A DNA stretch of 64,000 nucleotides. Source: JAXLWB01 sp046328715. Lineage in GTDB: Bacteria > Chloroflexota > Anaerolineae > Caldilineales > Caldilineaceae. The notes below the pieces were generated by a model. That model saw only the letters and a program-made list of their open reading frames with translations. It did not search any database and was not told the DNA's origin. The stretch spans positions 243,063 through 307,062 of the forward strand of contig JAXLWB010000004.1 in the NCBI GenBank assembly GCA_046328715.1, written 5' to 3'. Positions 57,786 to 64,000 of this stretch are shown in pieces. Within the stretch, counting starts at the first letter, position 1. The number at the start of each line of letters is the position of its first letter. Position numbers and translations under genes: made by a program.

Positions 57786-60632
57786 GTGTCAAAGCCTTTC
57801 CGTTCGTTTGCCTTTAGCCTTGAATTAATTCGGTTGGCGATACTTCGTTTGCGCTATCACTTCATGCTCAGCGTGCTCTCATTGCTGGGCGTGGTATTGG
57901 CCGTCGCCATTGTCAGCAGTGCGGCCTTCTTTGCGCAAGGGGTGGACACCGTCATCATGCGCCAGGAGTTGGCCGACTATAGCAAATCTGCTGGCCAGCC
58001 ACCGCTTTCCACAAAGCTGTTTGCAGCTTCTTCGCGTACTGTACCCTTCAATGTGCAACGGATCGAGGAATTGGGCAGCCATGTAGCAGACACCCTTTCC
58101 AGTGAAGTTGGTCTCCCTGTGCGTGCTCAGACCGTGATGATGGCCAGCGGTGTCATGCATCTTCGCCCCAGGGCTGATGATACGCGCTACACCGACAAAA
58201 AGAATATTGCTGATTTTGGCGTGAACATTTTCTCCCAGGTGGCCGAACATCTCGACATTGTTGAAGGTGCCCCGTTGGATGATGGTGCCAGCAAAGATGC
58301 GCTAGATGTCTGGATTTACGCCGACCAAGCCACTAAATTCGGTCTCCAGATCGGTGAGCTTTATGAATTGACTGGATCTGACCTCAGCCAACCCCTCTCG
58401 ATACGGATTGCAGGCAGTTGGCATCCCAAAGATCCCGAGAATCACGAGTTTTGGTTTAGTGACCCCAGCATGACCTTACAGGATAAATTGCTGGTGCGGC
58501 ACGATGATTATGTTCATCTGGTTGAGCCAAATCTCACGGTCGGGGTGCGAGCTGCCACCTGGTATATCATTCTTGATGAATTACAGGCGGTTCCTTCCTC
58601 TGCCCAGAAATATGTAGACGGCTTCACTACGGCGGCCAGGGTCATCAAGGGCTATGTGCCGGGCGCCCAGATGACTACACCGTCGCTTTCGCTTTCCAAG
58701 TTTGTCGGGCGACAGACTACATTGGCGACGGTATTACTTGGTTTCAATACCCCAGCGCTGGCTTTTTTGCTCTACTTCCTTGCCCTCACCTCTGCTGTCA
58801 TCGCCTACTGGTCGCGGCGCGAATCTGCGATCCTGCTTAGCCGGGGTATGACGCGCTGGGGCATTCTGAGTTCCACCGTTGCTGAAGTGCTAATCCTCGT
58901 CGCTATTGGCCTGCCACTGGGGCTATTGGCTGGCCTAGCGGTGGCGCGTGGCATGGGCTATACTACCAACTTCCTTCAGTTTATCTGGCGTTCACCCTTG
59001 CCTGTCTCCTTTACCAATCTCAATTGGCCGCTCGTCGTGGCTGCCTTAGCGCTGATTTTACTCGTGCGTGTCTGGATGGCGGCAGCAGTAAGCGGGGATA
59101 CGGTCGTTTCGCAGGAGCGCGAACATGCGCGACCGCTCAAGGGACCGTTTTGGTACCGCGCCTATTTAGATCTGATTCTGCTGATTCCTGCCGTCTATGG
59201 CTATCAGCAATTGGCACAGCGGGGTACCTTTAGCGCCCTGGTCAAAGAGCAGCCCGAAGAGATCTTCAAAGATCCACTGCTGATCGTCGCACCCGCCTTG
59301 ATGGGTGTGGTTGGCTCGCTGCTCGCCATGCGTATCTTTCCCTGGCTGATGATGCTGCTCGATTGGTTGGCCGAACGGGTCACTGGCTTGCCTTCCCATC
59401 TGGCCTTGCGCCAATTAGCGCGCTACAGTCAAAGCTACATCAATCCGATGTTGCTAGTGATTGTCTCGCTCTCGCTGGGTGTTTATTCTCACGCCTTGGC
59501 GGCTAGTCTCGATCAATGGCTAATTGACCGTGTCTCCTATCGAACCGGTGCCGATCTGACCTTCGAGCCATTTGACTGGGCGTTGGTCTCGGGTGACAAA
59601 CCTACACTCGGTGCTGACTGGGTTCCGCCGCCCAGCGAATTTGCTGCCTTGCCAGGCGTTGCTGCTGCTACACGTTTTGGCGACTATCGTGCCAATATCA
59701 AAGTCGCTGCCGGAGATGGTAAGGTCGTTTCAGGCCGCTTCATCGCGCTGGACCGCGCTGAGTTTGCGCGCGTCTCATGGTTTCGGCCCGACTTTGCCAG
59801 CGAGCCGCTGGGGGGGCTAATGAATCGGCTAGCCGCCACCCCCGAGGGCATTTTGGTTTCGGAGAGCTTTCTAAAAGCCAACAACCTACGTGCTGGCGAT
59901 AAACTGGAGATTTACGTTCTGGCTGATGGCGGGGCCAGTTTGACTGATCAATTCACCGTCGTTGGTGCTTATCGCTATTTCCCCACGGTTTACGAGCAGG
60001 AAAAAGTGGCCGTGATCGGAAATTTCGAGTACATCAACTCTTTCTTTGGCATGACCATGCCGCATCATCTGTGGCTGAAGTTGAAACCAGGGGCGCGTGG
60101 TGAAGATGTTGTGAAAAGTATCCCAGAGACTGGAATTGACGCGATCAGTGTAGAGGATACCCCTGCAATTCTGACGGATGAGCGTGGCAAGATGGAGCGT
60201 GTAGGTGTCTTTGGGACACTTTCCGTGGGTTTTCTTGCGTCAGCCTTGATGGCTGCGTTGGGTCTGCTCACACACACCTATTCCTCGCTCAATGAACGCC
60301 TCTATCTTTTTTCGGTGATGCGGGCAATTGGCTTGAAGCGCATTCAGGTGCTGCTCCAGGTTGGGCTTGAATACACATTGCTCATTGCCTATGCAGGGTT
60401 TGCCGGCGTTACCATTGGTACAATCTCGACACAACTTTTTGTCCCGCTCTTCCGGGTCAGTGGCGATCCTGGCAAGGCGCTGCCTCCCCTTTTGCCCATT
60501 CTCGACCAAACCCAGGTGATCCCACTTGTCGCCATCTTTACGCTAGGCATTATCTTCTTGGAATTGCTGATCATCCGTACTGCCATTTATCAACGCTTGG
60601 GACAGGCGTTGCGGCTGGGACATCAGGGGTAA
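57786..60632 (+). CDS. Large FtsX-like ABC transporter permease
   Basis: 948 aa from GTG 57786, 9 nt after GGAG; GTG 57771 is less likely. N-terminal anchor (FMLSVLSLLGVVLAVAIVSSAAFFAQG), a long extracytoplasmic part (about 60-300), an FtsX helix bundle (about 315-430), a second bundle and domain (about 480-840), and three C-terminal helices with YSSLNERLYLFSVMRAIGLKRIQVLLQVGLEYT, the typical FtsX signature. Such proteins move lipids, lipoproteins or work mechanically with a LolD/MacB-type ATPase. No ATPase of that type is next to it. Confidence 0.85.
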   Translation: MSKPFRSFAFSLELIRLAILRLRYHFMLSVLSLLGVVLAVAIVSSAAFFAQGVDTVIMRQELADYSKSAGQPPLSTKLFAASSRTVPFNVQRIEELGSHVADTLSSEVGLPVRAQTVMMASGVMHLRPRADDTRYTDKKNIADFGVNIFSQVAEHLDIVEGAPLDDGASKDALDVWIYADQATKFGLQIGELYELTGSDLSQPLSIRIAGSWHPKDPENHEFWFSDPSMTLQDKLLVRHDDYVHLVEPNLTVGVRAATWYIILDELQAVPSSAQKYVDGFTTAARVIKGYVPGAQMTTPSLSLSKFVGRQTTLATVLLGFNTPALAFLLYFLALTSAVIAYWSRRESAILLSRGMTRWGILSSTVAEVLILVAIGLPLGLLAGLAVARGMGYTTNFLQFIWRSPLPVSFTNLNWPLVVAALALILLVRVWMAAAVSGDTVVSQEREHARPLKGPFWYRAYLDLILLIPAVYGYQQLAQRGTFSALVKEQPEEIFKDPLLIVAPALMGVVGSLLAMRIFPWLMMLLDWLAERVTGLPSHLALRQLARYSQSYINPMLLVIVSLSLGVYSHALAASLDQWLIDRVSYRTGADLTFEPFDWALVSGDKPTLGADWVPPPSEFAALPGVAAATRFGDYRANIKVAAGDGKVVSGRFIALDRAEFARVSWFRPDFASEPLGGLMNRLAATPEGILVSESFLKANNLRAGDKLEIYVLADGGASLTDQFTVVGAYRYFPTVYEQEKVAVIGNFEYINSFFGMTMPHHLWLKLKPGARGEDVVKSIPETGIDAISVEDTPAILTDERGKMERVGVFGTLSVGFLASALMAALGLLTHTYSSLNERLYLFSVMRAIGLKRIQVLLQVGLEYTLLIAYAGFAGVTIGTISTQLFVPLFRVSGDPGKALPPLLPILDQTQVIPLVAIFTLGIIFLELLIIRTAIYQRLGQALRLGHQG

Positions 60633-60677
60633 GCGTGTTTATTGCGGAATGCGGATTCCACTTGCAATCTGCTACAT

Positions 60678-60703
60678 GGCCCTTGCTGACGCACAGGGTT
60701 CTG
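60678..60703. repeat. Single copy of the dispersed CTTGCTGACGCACAGGG repeat
   Basis: GCCCTTGCTGACGCACAGGG plus TTCTG, aligned with the copies at 34024 and 50848. A small palindrome GGAATGCGGATTCC lies 30 nt before it. Confidence 0.55.
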
Positions 60704-60721
60704 CTAATTCGTCACCTTTTC

Positions 60722-61792
60722 TTATCCCTCAACAGCCGCTTCGAGAATTGTAAAGCGTTGTGTTTCGCAGTCTATCTCCGCTAGCACACCATAAGGCAGC
60801 ACAAACATGGGATCGGTGTGGCCGAAGTCCATGTTTGTGATGAGCGGTAGCTCGGTCAGCCCTTCCTCGTCAACCACAACCTGGCGCAACATTGCATCAT
60901 ACTCGGCAAAGCGTGCTGGTGGAATCTGTCCGCCGGGGCGAGAGTAGAGAATGCCACATACCCTGTGTAGTACGCCTGCCGCGGCCAAGGTACGTAAGGC
61001 ATATTTGACCCAACTTGGCGACGGAGCTTCTTCGGAGGTCTCCAGAAAAAGGATCGAATTGCGCCACTGTTCCAGGCTGGGCCAAAAGTTGGTGCCACGC
61101 AGCCAATCTAGCACCTCCAGACAGCCGCCAATCAGTCGTCCACGTCGAACGCCTTTACCCTGAAGCCAATTCCAGCCAGTTGATGGTTGAAGCTGGCGCT
61201 TGCGTTGTTGATGAGCCGGGTCACTCCAATCCAAATGTTCAACCGTCCATCCACCCACATTCGGCTGAATCTCACCAATCGGCGCAGTGGAGAAGAGAGC
61301 ACGTTGCACCGCATCGACCATATAGGGGAACAGTCCGCCATTTTCGCCAAAGCCAGCCATGATCGCTGGTCCGTAAAAGGAAGTCACTCCCGCCTTTAAG
61401 AAGGCAAAGTGCGTGATCGTCGTATCTGAATAGCCCATAAAGATCTTGGGATGGCTGCGAATCAGTTCCAGATCAAGATGGGGCAGCAGCCGAATTGACT
61501 CTTCACCGCCAATCGTCGAAAAGATGGCGCCGATGGTTGGATCGAGCAGCGCTTCGTGTAGATCATCCGCCCTTGCTCGTGGATTGCGCCAGATCCAGTC
61601 GGCGTCGACCAGGGCATGAGGGGTTTCGACGACTTTGACGCCAAAGGTCTCTTCCAATTGTGCCTTGCCCGCCGCATAGCGATGGGGAAAACTCCCTGGC
61701 CCGCCCCACGAAAGCGTGATAGCAGCAACTTTGTCGCCTGGAGCAAGCTTGGGTGGACGAATGTATGGATGGGTAGAACGGAGAGATTGCAT
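60722..61792 (-). CDS. LD-carboxypeptidase, peptidase family S66 (MccF-like)
   Basis: 356 aa from ATG 61792 (MQSLRSTHPYIRPPKL). Catalytic Ser in IFMGYSDTTITH (about residue 125), Glu in ILFLETSEEAPSP (about 255) and His in MDFGHTDPMFVLPYG (about 325), the Ser-Glu-His triad of S66. The family cleaves the LD bond in murein tetrapeptides (recycling) or the microcin C7 nucleotide (MccF). The stretch KVAAITLSWGGPGSFPHRY and the large insert fit the MccF-like branch. Stands alone. Confidence 0.88.
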   Translation of the reverse strand: MQSLRSTHPYIRPPKLAPGDKVAAITLSWGGPGSFPHRYAAGKAQLEETFGVKVVETPHALVDADWIWRNPRARADDLHEALLDPTIGAIFSTIGGEESIRLLPHLDLELIRSHPKIFMGYSDTTITHFAFLKAGVTSFYGPAIMAGFGENGGLFPYMVDAVQRALFSTAPIGEIQPNVGGWTVEHLDWSDPAHQQRKRQLQPSTGWNWLQGKGVRRGRLIGGCLEVLDWLRGTNFWPSLEQWRNSILFLETSEEAPSPSWVKYALRTLAAAGVLHRVCGILYSRPGGQIPPARFAEYDAMLRQVVVDEEGLTELPLITNMDFGHTDPMFVLPYGVLAEIDCETQRFTILEAAVEG

Positions 61793-61845
61793 AGTAGTAA
61801 CTGGTTCGGTGTGCCGAAAAATCAATCAAGAAACCGACCAGAATA

Positions 61846-62041
61846 ACTTGTCATTCTGAGGAGCGGCTGTTTGCGACGAAGAATCTTGGTTGGTCTGACA
61901 ACGCAGGATTCTTCGCTCAAAAAAGCCTTCGCTCAGAATGAGGGTCCTGGGCAAGTCGGCACAGTTGGTTTCTCGAGAGGACGGGTTCGCAAACAGCCGT
62001 TCCGTCGTGCCGACCACTTCGTGAACAGAATGACAAATTTA
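61846..62041. mobile_element. MITE-like palindromic element (about 190 bp)
   Basis: TTGTCATTCTG at the left end and CAGAATGACAA at the right end are exact terminal inverted repeats. Inside, GCGGCTGTTTGCGA pairs with TCGCAAACAGCCG, and GAAGAATC with GATTCTTCG. No coding capacity. 'TGTCATTCTGAGCGAAGCGAAGAATC'-like blocks recur in many environmental bacterial genomes. Confidence 0.55.
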
Positions 62042-62076
62042 CCTGGCCAAAAATTTCGCCTACACAATATAAGGTA

Positions 62077-63057
62077 TCAAGCCCTTCGGTAATATTCTGC
62101 CAACAGTTGGTCCATCACCCAGGTGGTTCGTGCTGCGCTTTCTCCTGTACTTGGGCAGCGACCGATACCGTTGAGTTCATCCACGATGGTCTGGATCAGT
62201 GGCTGCTGCACATGGTCGGGTGTGGGTTCGGGGAAATCAGTGACGCCAGTGGAAGTGGTTAAGCGAATTGCCTCGGTGCCAAAGGATGAAAAGGTCAGTT
62301 TGCCCTTTGTGCCGACAATTTCGGTCTGATCTAGACGCTGGTAGCTATCAAAGCACCAAATGCCTGTCCCGTGTACACCGTTAGCAAAGACAAAACTGCC
62401 ATTGACCACATCTTCGGCTCGATAGTTCCCGCCTTGATTGGCTGCATTTCCTTGCACCTTGACAACAGGACCCAAGAAGTAGTCAAGATAATCCAACATA
62501 TGGGCCGCCAAATCAACAAAGAAACCGCCACCTGCAATCTCGGGTTGGACACGCCAGGGTAAGTTGCCATCGCTTGGCGCGACCCAATTGCGGTAAAATT
62601 GGATGGTCACCGTGCGTGGCTCACCAATCATGCCGCCTTCAAGTAGCTCTTTCACTTTCAAAAAACGGGGCAACCTGCGGCGATAATAGGCAACCCACAA
62701 GGGAACACCTGCTGCCTGACAGGCTTGAACCATACTCAAACATTCGGCATGGTTCAGCGCCATTGGTTTTTCCACGTAAACGGGCTTGCCCGCAGATGCT
62801 ACAGCTAAGGTGTACTCTCGATGCGCATTAGGTGGTGTGGCGATGTAGACTATATCAACCTCGGGATCGTCAATCAACTGCCGTGTATTATTATACCATT
62901 TGGGGACGCCATGCCGCTGTGCATAGTCAGCAGCCAAGGCTCCATCACGCCGCATGACGGCGACCAATTGAGAATTGGTTGCTTTTTGAAAACCAGGCCC
63001 ACTTTTAACTTCAGTAACATTACCGCAACCAATGATACCCCAACGGATTGTTCGCAT
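62077..63057 (-). CDS. Gfo/Idh/MocA family oxidoreductase
   Basis: 326 aa; AGGAGATG before the ATG. Rossmann fingerprint RWGIIGCGNVTE, IYIATPPNAHREYTLAVASAGKPVYVEKPMA with the conserved Lys of EKP near residue 96, and GGGFFVDLAAHMLDYLDYFLG carrying the catalytic-type His. NAD(P)-dependent dehydrogenase of sugars or inositols; substrate unknown. Encoded 13 nt after the epimerase-type gene, so they form a pair. Confidence 0.92.
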   Translation of the reverse strand: MRTIRWGIIGCGNVTEVKSGPGFQKATNSQLVAVMRRDGALAADYAQRHGVPKWYNNTRQLIDDPEVDIVYIATPPNAHREYTLAVASAGKPVYVEKPMALNHAECLSMVQACQAAGVPLWVAYYRRRLPRFLKVKELLEGGMIGEPRTVTIQFYRNWVAPSDGNLPWRVQPEIAGGGFFVDLAAHMLDYLDYFLGPVVKVQGNAANQGGNYRAEDVVNGSFVFANGVHGTGIWCFDSYQRLDQTEIVGTKGKLTFSSFGTEAIRLTTSTGVTDFPEPTPDHVQQPLIQTIVDELNGIGRCPSTGESAARTTWVMDQLLAEYYRRA

Positions 63058-63070
63058 CGTTCATCATCTC

Positions 63071-63982
63071 CTACTCTCCGTTCTGTAGACTCGCCACATG
63101 TTGCCGCAATCCTTCCACTAGTGGGGTTGAAGGTACGTAGAGGCCGTGGCTGCGCAACTTGCTCATATCGTAATAGCGGTGGCCAACAAAGAACGATCGT
63201 TCCGGGTTGCCTGCCAGGAAGTCGTGTACCGATGCTTCTTCAATTGTCACTTCGACGCCGATAATCTCGCCCAATATACGGTAAAAATCACGCGCTTCGA
63301 TCAAGTCGGGGCCAACGGTCATGTAAATTTGGCCTGGGCTATTGGGATTGCCATAACAACTGAGGATGGTCTGCGCTAGGTCAGCAGCAAAAATCGGCTG
63401 TTGTAACAAAACGCCGCCGGCAAGTAAATGCAAAGGCTGCCCTGTTCGCATTACCTCCAACAATTGTGGATTGCGACTTTGATGTGGCACGCAGCCCAGC
63501 AGCGAGCCAGGCCCATAAATGTGGCAGGGGCGTAGGATCGTCCACTTCATCGAGCCAGTGTCGCTGTTGATAAATGCCAGTTCACACTGCCGTTTCTTGC
63601 CACCATAACCACTAGTCAAGTAATGTCCGCTTTCTTCGTTCTGGGGTAAGCGTCGTCGCAGTGGGTCAAAAACTGAATCGGTAGAGATAAAGACGAAGTG
63701 GCTGGCTCTTGCGCGAAAAATGGCAACATCTTGCTCTGCATCTTCGACCTCGTAGCCAATCGAGTCCACGACCAGATCCCACTGTTGTGGGATTGCTTCA
63801 ATCGTTGCCGCAAAATTCGCTCGATCCTTGCGATCCACGATGACAGGCGTAACGCCTGGGGGCAGGATACGCTGACCCCGCGTGATCGCCCACACCCGAT
63901 GTCCTGCAGCAACCGCAGTACGCGCCAACGTACCACTTACAAAGCCACTACCGCCGATGAGAAGAATATTGAGTGAAGTCAT
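63071..63982 (-). CDS. NAD-dependent epimerase/dehydratase family protein
   Basis: 303 aa. N-terminal NILLIGGSGFVSGTLARTAVAAGHRVWAITRG Rossmann motif, but the active-site YxxxK is likely YGGKK (SGYGGKKRQCE, about residue 125). C-terminal part resembles isoflavone-reductase/CSP41-like atypical SDRs (RPCHIYGPGSLLG, QQPIFAADLAQTILSCYG). It probably acts on a nucleotide-sugar or sugar derivative together with the following oxidoreductase. Start ATG 63982 is close to the window edge, but the frame is complete. Confidence 0.85.
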   Translation of the reverse strand: MTSLNILLIGGSGFVSGTLARTAVAAGHRVWAITRGQRILPPGVTPVIVDRKDRANFAATIEAIPQQWDLVVDSIGYEVEDAEQDVAIFRARASHFVFISTDSVFDPLRRRLPQNEESGHYLTSGYGGKKRQCELAFINSDTGSMKWTILRPCHIYGPGSLLGCVPHQSRNPQLLEVMRTGQPLHLLAGGVLLQQPIFAADLAQTILSCYGNPNSPGQIYMTVGPDLIEARDFYRILGEIIGVEVTIEEASVHDFLAGNPERSFFVGHRYYDMSKLRSHGLYVPSTPLVEGLRQHVASLQNGE

Positions 63983-64000
63983 GGAATAAGTCCATCTTAT

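Overview
The window looks like a chromosomal segment of a Chloroflexota bacterium, probably the Anaerolineae/Caldilineae side of the phylum. This is an inference from MalT-type regulators, a UPF0182 protein, tandem-GNAT and DinB-like genes, an xisI remnant and a very high load of palindromic intergenic repeats. No rRNA, tRNA, CRISPR array or complete insertion sequence is visible. Several genes have a -10 box 6-8 nt before the start codon, which suggests leaderless mRNAs.

Layout. 1-10.1 kb (minus strand): 5' part of a MalT-like regulator, a uronate dehydrogenase-like enzyme, a two-gene ABC exporter with one canonical and one degenerate ATPase site, an ElyC/YdcF-like protein, mannose-6-phosphate isomerase, an AI-2E-type permease and a glycosyltransferase. 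10.3-21.9 kb (plus strand, accessory): an AlkZ-like protein, an 85-bp tandem-repeat array, two double-GNAT genes bounded by four attC-like sites (a possible integrase-less cassette cluster), an xisI remnant, then DUF899, SRPBCC, DinB, carboxylesterase, DinB, SnoaL and globin-ankyrin genes. 22-31.8 kb: two CPBP proteases, a DUF2306 protein and a full MalT-like regulator, then a serine hydrolase/toroid pair and a CE15-like esterase.

31.8-39.5 kb (minus strand) is an assimilatory sulfur block: sulfite reductase, sirohydrochlorin chelatase, SUMT, precorrin-2 dehydrogenase, APS/PAPS reductase and a MetY-type sulfhydrylase. The first four overlap by stop/start codons or lie in tight order. Upstream of sulfite reductase, a consensus promoter fires into a leader with two short cysteine-rich ORFs (one with CCC-T-CCC, one with CCCC), each followed by a rho-independent terminator. 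This reads as a tandem cysteine-responsive attenuator and is the strongest candidate for an undescribed system here.

39.5-64 kb: an MFS transporter and methyltransferase (overlapping), Dus, a DUF4399 lipoprotein, an SDR, an HtrA-PDZ-PepSY protease, UPF0182, a complete oligopeptide ABC transporter operon behind a perfect TTGACA-N17-TATAAT promoter, a large FtsX-like permease, an LD-carboxypeptidase, and a Gfo/Idh/MocA oxidoreductase with an epimerase. At least five dispersed palindromic repeat families (including degenerate 7- and 8-bp-period hairpins) fill gene borders, sometimes supplying stop codons or in-frame protein segments.
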